Of a stretch of 64,000 bases of DNA, positions 26,874 to 39,162 are shown piece by piece (within the stretch, counting starts at the first letter, position 1; every line of letters begins with the position of its first letter). The notes beneath the pieces were generated by a model that was not told where the DNA came from, searched no databases, and was given only the letters and a program-made list of their open reading frames with translations. Location of the stretch: positions 620,001 to 684,000 of the forward strand of contig NW_026251398.1 of NCBI RefSeq assembly GCF_025118155.1, written 5' to 3'. Source of the stretch: Cokeromyces recurvatus (Eukaryota; Mucoromycota; Mucoromycetes; Mucorales; Mucoraceae). The translations under genes were made by a program, and so were the position numbers.

Positions 26874-29507
26874 ACGATGTCATTTTACTACTCCATTTGG
26901 AAATAAACAATATAACAATATTAAATACTAACTCTTTTGGCTTATATAGATCGTTTGTTACCTCTCTCCTTTTTTTTCTAGATTATTATTACATCACATT
27001 ATATATTTATATAGTAATAATGATAATTAGGTGTATTATATCTTTATATGTTGACTATGCAATGAAGGACATGAACATGTATAATAGTGAATTGCTACTA
27101 CACACATATTATTGTTCTTTAGTCATTTATCCTTTCAAAGAAGTTTGAATATAAAGCATATATTATACAAATATACATGGATTGATTTAACTGAATTTAA
27201 ATTATATAAAAAAAAGGCTTGTTGCTGCATTAAAAAAAAAAAAGGTACACAAATCTGCTGCTTAAGTATAATACTATTAAGCTAATATTCTATTCTCTAT
27301 TCCCTATTCTATTTAACAAGAAGAAGGCTTAGTTCAGCGTAGATAATAGTGAGTATATGATATTCCTTTTACTTTTATTATAAAGCAATTAGCAACGTAA
27401 ATAAAATCTATAACGACGCCAAGTGTAAGACAACAACAAAAAAAGTTTGTAAACGAATTTTACTCCTTACTTTTGATTAATGTGGGAACAATAAAAAAAA
27501 ATATAGACTCTTACCCTTGGTTCTTGGCCCTTTTTTTTTGTATATTGTCTATTTTCCTTTTCCCCCTGTTACTCTGTCTGTCTGTTACTACTACTGTAAA
27601 TAATATATAAAGACTAACATGGCTGCACTGTTAAATGGCGTATATAGTTATTTAAACACTACAAATTTACACTTGTTGCGCTAATAATAATAATAATAAT
27701 AAAAAGTAAGGAGAGAAATTAACTAAATAAAAGATAACATCTTCATGTGCTTTATCTAGCTTTATTTGGCTTTTTTTTTTTTGACGCCAAAGCACTGTGC
27801 AACACATATGATTTTTGACGTTTATTGTTCTCATTAACCATAAAAACACTATAAAACTATCCCTTGCTCTTCCGTTTCCACCCTCCTCTTTCCTTTTTCT
27901 TTTTTTTATCATTATATTTTTTTATTATTATTATAAAAATTATTATTAAAAAAATGACCTTCTCTTGTAAGTATCTTTATCTTTTATATGTGTTTAAATA
28001 CTTTTTTTTTATTATAAAATAACGTGTATAACTAACAAATATCGTTATTTTTTTTTATATAAACATTCTTTTATCTTCTTGCGTTGGCTTCCTCTCTCTT
28101 TCTGTGTGTATATACAACTATATTCTACGATAATAGCTATTTCTTCTGCTGCTTCTCTCTCTGTTCCCCCCATTGCCCCCAAGGCAGATATGCCTCCTCC
28201 TCTTTTCCTCCCAGCCCGTTTCGGGAATAACGTTTTGGCTGCGTTGGCTACCTCTGTCCCTGTTGGTCAGTTGCCTCCAGGTTCCATGGAGATGGAGATC
28301 GAAGATGATCTCATGGACCTGGTTGATGAGGTAGAAGAACTCGAGGTTCTTCTATCTCAGATTGACCTGAACGATGATCCAATGGAGGGTGTTGTCTTCG
28401 GACACATCTGGTGAAGTTGGGTTGTTTAGGGGTTCAGGGGTAGTCCCCCTAAGGTGATTTGTGTTGGCTTTGGCCTGTTTCTGCTTGCTGGTGCTGGTGC
28501 TGGTGCTGCTTTTGCAGATTCGTTTTCCTCTGTTGATTTCTGTGGGTTTTTATTTTCGCGCTTTTTTTTTTCCGTTTTTCTATAAAAACAAAAAGTTGCC
28601 TCAAATTAAAAATTTGTTTTAAATAATAAAAATAATAAAAAAAAAAATAAAAAAAATAAAAGTATAAAATACTTTTGTAAAAAAAAAAACCTACTCTTCT
28701 CGCATGTCCAAAGAATTAAAATGTATTGAAAATGTGTTGCTTTTGCTTTTTTTTTTATTTTTCTTAAAAAAAAATGACTTTTTCACAGTATAAATTTTAT
28801 GAGATTTTAATATAAATAAACAAAAGATGGATTATATGAAAAAATAAAAATAATAAAGTGTTTGTTAGTTTATAAATAAAGAAGATTTAGTTAGTTGATG
28901 TGTAATGGTGAAAAGGGGAAAGGCAGATTAATCGCTAACATCGTTAGAGGAATCACAATAAAATAAATAAAGTATATAGAATATTACACAAAGAAGAAGT
29001 GGTGTATGGTTTCTTGAGTGTGCATACAATTGAAAGACACAACATGAGACTAGAAACTAGATTTTATCGCCCCTTCTTTTTTTTTTATAGATACTTTCTC
29101 AGTTTACTTTTACAGTAAAATAATTAATTAATGATAAAGACCAAGTTGAAACTCACTCATTAGTGATGGAAGAAGAAAATTGATTCATGAAACTACTGAA
29201 ATTCACTTCTATATTTCTTATTCAAACTTGTTGCAATAGTGATGTTAATGCCAGAATTTAGTGACGACTAAACATCTGTCAAGATTGTAAGTTCAACAAA
29301 GAACATAAAATATTAGAGAAGGGGCTTTAAAGCATGAAATTCTTATGTTAGCTCCTAGTTAGAAAATGCTGCGATAAAAGCTTTAACAAAAATAGATGTG
29401 CGCTATTAAATTGCATAACTGAAGATTAGTTTTCTATTTTGTTTATTCATGAAGGCTCATTCTACAAATTAGCGGAAAAAGCTAGTAACAACAACATCGT
29501 TAAAATG
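26814..29507 (+). repeat. Inverted-repeat copy A (2.7 kb), partner of 58434-61120
   Basis: The segment starts in a 58-nt poly-A tract (26814-26871) followed by ACTACGATGTCATTTTACTA. It ends near CATCGTTAAAATGA at 29507. The reverse complement of 58434-61120 matches it over the full length: the same poly-A boundary, the same upstream 1.1 kb with only scattered differences, the same 3' kilobase, and the same end within CATCATTAAAATGA. The middle (about 28090-28640), covering exon 2 of the small gene and its near 3' UTR, is clearly more diverged than either flank. No transposase lies inside. The ends share only an 8-bp TCATTTTA/TAAAATGA match, so I do not call it a classical TIR element. It may be a multicopy repeat or an inverted segmental duplication. 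Confidence 0.9.
27954..28414 (+). CDS. Small acidic protein ending GHIW (copy A), unknown function
   Basis: Not recognised. Exon 1 is 13 nt (27954-27966, MTFS plus one base) with donor GTAAGT. Exon 2 runs 28137-28414, in phase, giving 96 aa. The protein has a Ser/Ala-rich start, then DMPPPLFLPARFGNNVLAAL, a Pro/Gly linker with PPGSMEMEIEDDLMDL, and an acidic amphipathic stretch DEVEELEVLLSQIDLNDD. It ends GVVFGHIW. There is no signal peptide or membrane segment. The same two-exon layout, the same exon-1 peptide and the same C-terminus occur in the inverted copy at 59538-59996, which argues that this is a real gene. The conserved parts are PPP-x-FLPARFG-x-NVLAA and the C-terminal block. A shared upstream region of more than 1 kb suggests both copies have the same promoter. 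Confidence 0.7.
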
Positions 29508-30122
29508 AATGTTTTTTATTTTTCTTATATAAGGCATACAACATTGACCGAATATTTGATAAAACACGATATCCACAAGAAATACCACAAGCTATTCAAT
29601 CAGGTCAATTTCTAACTTAGACAACAAGCCATAATAATCTACCAACAACAGCAAATGGAGTGACGAAAATTAACAATTGATAGTATATATCTATTGAATT
29701 ATTATGAATCCTTTCCTTAATCTATCAAATATATGGTAATAACTGTATAAAATATAGTAGAAAATTATCAGATCTGATAATTGCATGCGAAGAATATTTT
29801 TAACAGCCCGCCTACTAGAGATGACTATAGCACAACTTAAAGCAAACAATGAAATAGCCTCTTTTATAACAATACAAACTAATCATGTGAATTCAACTAT
29901 GTTAAATCATTGATGTAAACAAAGTCATGTATACTTGAGTTAAACAATCAAATCACACATTCACATATTAAAAATACATGCATAGTCTTTATAAACTGGT
30001 TTACATGGTTTAAGTATTTGCTTTTTTTTTTTATTCATAAATAAAGATAACTTATGACACACTCATTATTTAATTATAAGAGCTACAATAATGGGTAATA
30101 ACAAAATTATATCATATGAATT
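29508..30122. other. Intergenic, with a weak coding-like stretch
   Basis: Between repeat copy A and the stefin-like gene. Around 29533-29620 one plus-strand frame reads DRIFDKTRYPQEIPQAIQ before a stop, more protein-like than its AT-rich surroundings. I recognise no family, and it may be a gene remnant or chance. Nothing else seen. Confidence 0.4.
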
Positions 30123-30770
30123 TTAATCAATGAAATATTTTAAAGGCTCGTCTCGGGACCAAATAGCAGTTCCATCAGTCAATATAGAATAAAAGTCAAC
30201 ATCTCCATCATTTGATTTATGGGCTCTGATATATAAAGTTATTAACAAATTTATATATATTTTTGTATGTGTTATATTTACCGAACATGGATATATTTCT
30301 CATTGCCTAAATGAATTTTTCCGAAATAATTGATACCATAAGCGACATCTTCGGTAGCATATTCGACTAGAATATAGCATTCAATTCGCTTTAAATCATC
30401 CATTTCATGAAGACCATGAACATTATCTAAATGGTTAAGCTTTTGTATACATTTGTATTGCAATATATACATGTATTCATTTGCTTAGCATGAATTGTAT
30501 GGGATGTCTGTCCTTTTTTTCTTATTTAACTCACCTCGTGAAGCTATATAGTATTACAGTATCAGAATTATATTCATTAAACTGTTACAATTCATTTAAG
30601 AAGAACTACAAACCTTTTTAATAACTTCTTCTTTCACTTCATGGAAAACCTACAACATATTCATTATGCACAAATTTCCTCATTTTTATTTGTTCTATCA
30701 TACTTACCGCTTTTCCTTCTTCGTCAGCAGGACGAACTGGACCCATATTGTTATGATTAACGTCAGACAT
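30123..30770 (-). CDS. Stefin-like (cystatin family I25A) protein
   Basis: Stefins are cytosolic inhibitors of papain-type cysteine proteases. Four exons on the minus strand. The first encodes MSDVNHNNMGPVRPADEEGK, the second VFHEVKEEVIKK. The third starts near LNHLDNVHGLHEMDD and includes VEYATEDVAYGINYFGKIHL and GNEKYIHVR. The last encodes AHKSNDGDVDFYSILTDG and ends PLKYFID. The Y-x-T-x-x-V-A-x-G-x-NY-x-x-K-x-x-x-G-x-x-KY-x-H pattern matches stefin A/B. The inhibitory first hairpin QVVAG is altered (EDVAYG, one residue longer), so inhibition is uncertain. Length is about 118 aa against about 98 for animal stefins. The acceptor of exon 3 is my choice among several. Stefins are uncommon in fungi as far as I know. 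Confidence 0.7.
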
Positions 30771-31240
30771 TTCTTTTTATTGATTTATATAAAAAGAAAA
30801 AAAAGGGAAAAAAGAAGGATATGAATTACTGATGCATATATGTAATATTTGCAATTTTTTGTGCCACCCTAGTTCGGGCGAACTTACAATTTTGTTACAA
30901 ACAGTCCTTCAACCTAAAATTAATATTTTGTAAGACCTTAAAACTTTGAAAGATTCCATTACAGCAATACAGTAGATGTATTATACACTGCCGATGAACT
31001 AACACTTTGGATTAATATTCTTTTCTTTTTTTTTCTTTCTTTCTTGGAATACCTACTTGAAATATTTAAAAGATATACAGAAACCACTTCATTAACGTGA
31101 TACTAACAAAGGTGAATTATAGTTGTTGCTGTGATAATTGTAGAAAATACATCCTTTCTAATAATACAATGAAATAACTCCTTCTCACCATTGTCCGACT
31201 GAATAATATAGAAAATTCCGTTGAAATTGAGACAGGTCCT

Positions 31241-31282
<42 letters not shown>

Positions 31283-32401
31283 GCTTGCTTAAACGCGATT
31301 AATTTTAAGTGTGTATCGTCCATACTTTAAACTATTCTAGGACAATTACCTTAACAAAGGAATTTTTAAGCTATAACTGGTATTTATGTTATACAAATGG
31401 GAAAATGCTTTTATTCTTCGTCTTTGAAGCAGGCAACCAACTGTACTAGGAACGATTGAATTATGCTTCAAGAAACAGTAAGTCAATGGATCTTTGAAGA
31501 TAATTTTAAATGATGCCACAAAAATATTAAATCAAAATACTTTATTTTCTTAAACTTATCGTAGTCATAGGCTATATCAAAATTTCATATGATTATTTGT
31601 GCTATAGTTTAATTCACTTACTGCATCTGTAAGTAACATAAAATAAACTTTACTTAAGCATTATCTTGGCTTGGTTCTTGTATTGATCGCTTATATATTT
31701 TTATATACTTTATCAAATAATGACAGGATTCACAGTGAATCTTTTTATTTTTCTACCACTCAACCTCGGATATCAACTCTTTTTATAATTAATAACTCAA
31801 CTTAATCAACTTGACTTGTACTTTCACTCTTATTACACGATGTCCTAAACAAAGCTAACTCCATTTAAAATAGGATAAGCTTGTTTGAATAAACTTTGAT
31901 TTCTTTTATATGTTCTGTAACAACTATATACGATATGCTTATCAAAAACATGAATCGATATAAAAAAGATTCAGCTTAATTTATATAAATATGTATTTGT
32001 ATATAGATTTAATATGCACGTGTTATGTATTCCTTTTTGATACACTCGGTGATTGAACAGTAATGTTATATATAAAAGATGTATATAATAGTAAAATTCA
32101 ATATAGTCTATATTACACATACTGAAAAGATTAAAATATACATGCTAATAGTGTTATATATTTCCCTTTTCATTTCCCTTTGTATATGTGTGTATCTTCT
32201 ATTAAACTTCTTTTCATAATAGTTACACAGAATTGTAGCTGTCCTGGACTTCCAATTTTTCTTCCTTATTGTTCATTTATAACTCTTTTCTTCTTCTATT
32301 CGTTCCCTTTTTTCATTGCTGTTATAAATACATATATATATATATATTATACACACACACATATATATATACATATATAAATATATTTTTGAAGAAAAGA
32401 A
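30771..32401. other. Large divergent intergenic region
   Basis: About 1.6 kb between the stefin-like gene (minus) and the Rho GEF (plus). It includes a T tract of about 38 nt at 31243-31280. TA-rich blocks and a CA run (32350-32360) lie close to the Rho GEF start. No gene, tRNA-like or transposon sequence recognised. Confidence 0.6.
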
Positions 32402-35333
32402 ATGGATTCACCACTACAGTCATCAACGCCTCTATCAGAATATATGAGATCACCTACATTAGAAGCTTTATATCATGACTTGGATATGTTTATTAACGAA
32501 TTAAGTGCAAATAATGATGATAATGATAATAATAATAGTATTCTTGATACGAAAAACATACAAAGATTTTCTAATGAAATAACTCCACTTGAATTAAAAC
32601 AATCCTTGGTAAGTTATTATTTTCTTTTCCTTCCTGTGTTAAACTTGTATTATAGGAAAAACGAGAATATACTTTTACTACTACAAATGATAAATTTGTA
32701 AGCCCAGACTATTCTCATGTACCTGACCATTCTTCTCGTTTGAATTATGAAAATAACAATACTATTGAAAAAGGAGAAAAGACAATTGCATCCCTATCTA
32801 TTAACAGTAATAAATCTAACTCACTCATGTTGACATCATCTTCATCACCACTATTATTTCCTTCTAATTCCTCTTCACCTAGACTTACGCCTACTTCACC
32901 GCTCTCTCCTTCTTTTATACGAACAGATAACAGTACAAACACCAATTATACCAACAATGGAAACATGAGTGATGACTATATATTTACAACCAGATCTAGT
33001 TCATTAAATCGAGCTACCTCTTCATCTGGCAAATCCATCATTGTTCAACTTTCTTCTTCTTCTTCTTCTGCCTCTTCTCCTCGACTCCTTCATCATAAAC
33101 AACCACTTCAATTCATTTCTAATCCAGCATCACCTCTTGCTTATGAAATCAAGATACCAATTTACAACAATGAAAACTTGATGGACATTCCCAATTATGC
33201 ATTCTTGTCTTATATAGCAGAACAATTCATGGATGCTGTAAAATCACTTAATGAGAGAAGGAGGATTTATTGTTCAGCAGAATATCCTTCAAGCTTTAAT
33301 GGTGAGGAAGCTATTGAGATTATCCGTTCCTTTTCTCCCCCAGAGCTCAGTGATGGCATTTATCAAGATATCGCTCAGAGTTTGATGTGTTCTAATCCAC
33401 CCCTTATTGTCCCTATTGATTCTTCAGAGAGGTCCATTAGGAAAAATAAATTTTATGCAAACTCTACAGAGGCTTATACATTAGTAGAAGCAACAACATT
33501 GAATGATATGCAAGGTATTTATACCCCCTTGACACGATGCTATTCCATGAGTTGTTTGCCAGGTCAAGCAGGTTGTTACTCTGCTTCTTGTCCAAATAAA
33601 CTCTTTTCTCTAAATGGGTCTATTTTTAAAAAGCCAAATGCTATGTCTGTTCTTTCCTCTTCCTCTTATGACACGGTAAATAGTATAAAAAAAAGAAAAC
33701 AATATCCATATGTAACATAATTTTTTATTGAATAAATAATAGACTCTTTCTCGAGCTTGGTCAGCAACAGTACCTAAAGAGGTTTTAAAGTCATTACCAG
33801 ATGATGAGATTAAAAGGCAAGAAGCAATACATGAAGTCATTTATACTGAGGATGATTATGTTCGTGATTTGAAGATTTTAGATAATGTAAACAAGTTTAT
33901 ATTAATAGAATGATATCTGAAATAGACTAACACTTCATTTTAATTTTTTTTCTTTATACAAGGACTTTGCTAAAGAACTTTTATCTTCGCAGTGTATTGA
34001 AGAATTCCGTAAAAAAGAATTTCATGATAAAGTACTCAACAATTATGAAGAATTACTTTACATTCATGACGCTCTTTATAAGGAACTTCGCGATTATCAG
34101 GCTATCTGTCAAGTCAATAATCCAAATGGTATTGTAGATAAAATTGGTGATATCTTTTTGCGTCATGTGTCTCGTTTCAAGAATGCTTATCTACGTTATG
34201 GTCCACATGTTGTTCTTGCTGAGTATTACGCTAAATTAGAAGCAGACACAAATATGGTCTTTCGTCATTTTATTAAGGCACGTGAATCATTAGCACAATG
34301 CCGTCGTTTACCCTTCCGTCATTTCATCATTCTGCCTGTCACACGTCTTCAACGATATGGACTCCTGTTAGGTGCCGTTCTTAAAAAGACCCCTGAGGAT
34401 CATCCTGATAAAATAGATCTGACAGATTGCATTGAACTCATACGACATGTAGCTGAAGCAGTGGATGAAGCCACTGTAGGAACAAAAAACACATTACGCA
34501 TTTATGAGATACAACAGCGTCTTCGCTTTAAGCCAGATGATATCAAAAGTCAACAATTACTGGACTTGAATCGACCTGGTAGACGATTAATAAAGGAAGG
34601 AGTATTAATACGTAAATCACATGTTGTAGAAGCAGTTGACATTCATCTCTTTCTTTTCGATCATGCTTTATTGATGACAAAAGTCAAGAAGTCTCCTACT
34701 AAGAAGGAGGATGTTGAATACGCCATCTCAAAGAACCCTATCCCTCTCCATTTATTACATGTTCAAGACGCAACAGAAGGATTTTCAATTGGCATAAGAA
34801 CACTAAGCAATGCAAATTATACCACCTCAACCATGACATCTACAACAAATACGCTTACACATGTCAATAGTTCAACCTTTGGTGTTAGTTATCCCATTCT
34901 ATTACATCACCTTGGACGACATGGTGGAGAGTATATATTATATGCAGATAATGCAGCGAGTCGGTTAGATTGGAAAGAGAAAATTATACAGGCTAAATCT
35001 ATGAAGGAAATGGCAGAGATTGAAAAACGAGTGTTTGAAATACGTACATTAAGTGATAATACATTTGCGAACAATAATTCTTCTTCAAGTAGTCAGAATC
35101 ATGGTAAAGTGACTTGTACAGTACCTTTTATTGGACCAACAGGTATTCGAATGATAGCTATTGGAACACAGCAAGGCATTTGGATGGGTATTGAAGGAGA
35201 CACAAATACGATACGACTTGCTTTAACACTCTCTGATGTGCAACAAATTGCAGTATTAGAAGATCATCATATTTTTCTAATTTTAGCAGGTATTTTCAGA
35301 GCACTTTATATGTATCTATCATATTCATATCGA

Positions 35334-35364
<31 letters not shown>

Positions 35365-36298
35365 TAAAACACTATATGCATATGCACTAGATCCGTTGAT
35401 TCCTAGGGAATACTTTAGGCCTCAAAGCACCAAATCAACACATGTTGATAAACCTCATCAGAAAATTGCACAACATATCTCATTTTTTCATTCTGGTATA
35501 TGTAATGGACGAACGATTATAATTGCCATGAAAAAACGAGGGGTTGACAGTAACTTTAAAGTCTTTGAGCCTCTTTGTGGTGATTTACGCAATCCAGTCA
35601 ACAGCCATAAATTCCTTAGCAAAAAATCTGGATTTTTTCAAAACAAGATACCCTCCTGGTTCAAGATTTGTATGGAATTTTATATTGGCACAGAATCTTA
35701 TGCGATTCAATTCCTTAAAGCACGTATAGTCGTTATTTGTTCACGTGGATTTGAAATCATTAACTTGGAAGCTCTCAACATGAATCGTAATTTACCTGAT
35801 ATGGCCCATCCTGACTTTGCATTTATAGCACAGCACTCAGAGATACGACCCTTGGGCATGTATCGTTGTCGAGAATATTACCTGTTATGTTATGATATGT
35901 TTGCATTTATGGTAGATGTTCATGGTACTTTAGTCAAGGATGCTCACATCATTGAATGGGAAGGTGTGCCTCAATCAGTAGCCTTTTATTATCCTTATGT
36001 GATTGGCTTTGATTCAAGATTTATTGAAGTTCGACATATTGAAACAGTAAGTCATAATATAGTATTTATTTTCATTTTTTTTTTTTTTAATATGAGAGAT
36101 ATTATTCTTTCAAATTTCCTTGTATTTTACAAGGGAGAATTAGTGCAAATCTTGGCTGGTACAAATATACGGTGTCTTCAATTTATTCAGCATTCTATTG
36201 CACCTGTTATCCATGGCTCTATGGGACATCCATTTAAACCTGATTTTCAATATATTTTCCAATTAGCAGGTCTATTTGAACCTCCCCTTTTAACATAA
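32402..36298 (+). CDS. ROM2: Rho1 guanine nucleotide exchange factor (DEP-DH-PH-CNH)
   Basis: Activates Rho1-type GTPase in cell-wall integrity signalling. Six exons, 32402-32608, 32656-33675, 33743-33886, 33963-35289, 35364-36046 and 36134-36298, keep phase and give 1181 aa. A Ser/Asn-rich N-terminus is followed by a DEP-like domain (about residues 230-340; FNGEEAIEIIRSF, RSIRKNKFYAN). A DH domain spans about 410-600 (IKRQEAIHEVIYTEDDYVRD; FRHFIILPVTRLQRYGLLL). The PH domain is LIKEGVLIRKSHVVE, with LFLFDHALLMTK. The C-terminal CNH domain covers about 860-1180 (CTVPFIGPTGIRMIAIGTQQ; ESYAIQFLKARIVVICSRGF; near the end FQYIFQLAGLF). This order is that of fungal Rom1/Rom2 and Rgf proteins; I cannot tell which paralogue. 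The intron before exon 5 has a T-run of about 22 nt at its acceptor. Confidence 0.93.
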
Positions 36299-36532
36299 TG
36301 CATTATTATAGAAAAAAAAAAAAAAAATGAAAAATGAAAAATAAATTGAGTTTAAATCAAAGTCCGGACCAAAAAAAAAAAATGAAAAAAAAAAAATGAA
36401 AAAATAAAGGCAAAATAATGTGGAGTGAATTGTACATAGTGTAAAGAGAGCGAAACCAAAAAAAAAAAAAAAAAAAAGGACAAAAATGACACAGTTTATA
36501 ACTTTCTCTTTCACTTGATCAGAATACAGAAA

Positions 36533-36920
36533 ATGGTAAAAATGTCGTTTACTTTTATATATCCAATAAATGAATAAATAAATGGATGGATGGATGGATA
36601 GATAGATGGATAGAATCGAGAAATTAACACATTTAATTTTAGCCTTCTCAAAAGTCATTCATCACTAAGGTTAAGCTTGGAAAGGCTAAGAAGCAAAATC
36701 GTCCTTTGCCTCACTGGTTCCGTATGAAGTCTGACACCAAGATTCGGTAAGAGAATTACTAAACAAAGAGAAGAGAGAGAGAGAGAGAGAGAGAATACAA
36801 AAAAAAAAGAAAAAAGAAAAGATGAATATTAATCTAATGCTCATCATGTATTTTTTTTTATTTTATTTTAGTTGGAATGCTAAGAGACGTAACTGGCGTC
36901 ATACCAAGTTGAACATCTAA
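36533..36920 (+). CDS. RPL39: 60S ribosomal protein L39 (eL39)
   Basis: Small basic protein at the ribosomal exit tunnel. Exon 1 is just the ATG (36533-36535), followed by a GT-AG intron. Exon 2 is 36643-36746 ([20 protein letters not shown], then [15 protein letters not shown]) and exon 3 is 36872-36920 ([15 protein letters not shown]). The total is 51 aa, exactly the family length, and phase is kept. An intron directly after the initiator codon is a common ribosomal-protein arrangement. Intron 1 holds GGAT/AGAT tetranucleotide repeats (36584-36615) and intron 2 a GA run (36773-36794). It starts 234 bp after the Rho GEF stop and converges on ATG8. Confidence 0.96.
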
Positions 36921-37223
36921 GTAATGTTCACCAACAGCATACTCAACTCCCAAAACAAAGTTACAAATATCAAATCAACTCGACTTTTTCTTTTTTATTT
37001 TTTTAATTTAATTAGATTGCAATAAAATCAAAAAGAAAAGTGAATTTGATCAACATTATTTTATGCTCTTTTCTTTTTTTCGTTTTTTTTTTTTTTACTA
37101 GATTATTGAATTCAGGGAAAAAAAATAAGGAGGGGATTATTTAGCTTTTTTTTTTGTCGACATTTATTTACTATATATTTATATGTATTCAGTTAGTTAT
37201 ATAAGTATACATAATTTACACAC
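36921..37223. other. Convergent 3' intergenic region (RPL39 / ATG8)
   Basis: 303 bp shared by the 3' ends of RPL39 (plus) and ATG8 (minus). T-runs only; no gene. AATAAA-like sequence at 37020-37027 could serve RPL39. Confidence 0.6.
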
Positions 37224-37854
<631 letters not shown>

Positions 37855-39162
37855 TCTAATTTATATTATAGCTGTAGTAAAAAATAAAATAAAATAAATA
37901 TGTGTATATATGAAAGAGAGAGAGAAAAAAAAAAAGGAAAAAAAAATATATCGCATAAAACGGATTTTATATATTCCTTTTGGGGTGTATGTGCGTGTGT
38001 GTGTGTGTGTGTACAATATGCATGTGATCACAATTAACCTGATGATATAAATTTTTGATGTTTTAATTGGTTTAAATTTATGCAAATATTTTTTATATTA
38101 AAATCCACTTTATTTTATTTATTTATTTTTTTTTTAAAAAAAAAAAGATAAGATGTCAATTGCAACAATAATTACAATATATACATGTACACATGTGTAT
38201 ACATTATTATCAACAAAATTTTTAAACTTTAACTGTTATTACATTTAATGTTATTTTCAAACTTAAAGATGTTCTTTTTTTTAAAAAAAAAATAAAAGAA
38301 AAACTAAGCATAAATATTAAAGAGAATACTTTAATCTTCAAGAAATGTCTATTACAAGTTGTCGTGAATATAAATTAGTTCAACTTGAACAGAATCAGGT
38401 TTATTTGCATTTGCTTTTTTTTTTTTCATCTTGTATAAAAACAGATGATGACAATCAGTCATGAACACACTCTTTTGCAAATTCAAAATATTTCAAAGAA
38501 AAGATAACAAACAAAAAAAAAGATAGTGTTATAATCTTAATTACATGTGTGATACTGTATACATAGATATTACGTAAGAATTGCCATATTATACACATAT
38601 ATTAGTATATTTAACAAGAATAGACAGTTGGATTACTAGTTTATGAATTTATGCTGTTAGTAAATCGTGAAAGCTTTATTTTCATTCTTTCTGTAAACGA
38701 ATGCAATAGTACATCTGTACTGATTCTTGTAAGCATAACTAGTTCATTCTATCAAAAAAAAAGGTATCTTAAATTACTGCAATTATTTTTAACAATATCC
38801 TGTTTTGATTTGTTAACTTTATGCATATCATTTATCTGTTAATACTGAAACCTATCCTTTGATCTACCTTGTGTTTATATCGTAATAAATCTGCTTTTTT
38901 CATTTCCCAACTTTTTTTTTTCTTTAAAAAAAGTAGTTCAGTTTATATCTTATTCCGACCCGAGCAAATAATTTGATTTATTTGCATAATGAGAGGTGTG
39001 TGTATGTGTGGGGGGGAAGCATTTAAAATCTTAAATAACGTAATATTATAGATTTCATCTAAATCTATCATCTTTTTGCACGCTTCTATTTTTTTTTTTT
39101 TGAGCTTTGCTTTTTTTCTTTTTTTTTTTTTTGGTCTTATTTTCTTGTCTTGACATTGCAAC
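37855..39162. other. Divergent intergenic region (ATG8 / CBS-like)
   Basis: About 1.3 kb. A GT run lies at 37991-38011 and A/T runs are common. At 38345 an ATG opens a short frame (MSITSCREYKLVQLEQNQ) ending at a GT donor. A second piece near 38444-38508 (MMTISHEHTLLQIQNISKKR, then stop) could follow an AG. Together they might form a peptide of about 38 aa, but I recognise no family and do not annotate it as a gene. Confidence 0.45.

Noticed and set aside
26897..27148. 83-codon frame identical in both repeat copies (also 60802-61053)
   Set aside because: It opens with TTG rather than ATG, is AT-driven, and sits in the near-identical flank; no evidence of selection on protein.
27667..27912. 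81-codon minus-strand frame, intact in both repeat copies (also 60039-60284)
   Set aside because: It lies antisense in the promoter of the GHIW gene, in DNA that is near-identical between copies, so conservation says nothing; composition is K/R-rich with no motif.
26814..29507. Calling the 2.7-kb repeat a DNA transposon with terminal inverted repeats
   Set aside because: Only an 8-bp match between its ends, no transposase and no clear target duplication.
36290..36658. 122-codon minus-strand frame
   Set aside because: Covers A-runs and tetranucleotide repeats opposite RPL39; Phe/Ile/Tyr-rich low complexity.
38345..38508. Two-piece short gene upstream of the CBS-like gene
   Set aside because: Only about 38 residues, no family, and the splice choice is arbitrary.
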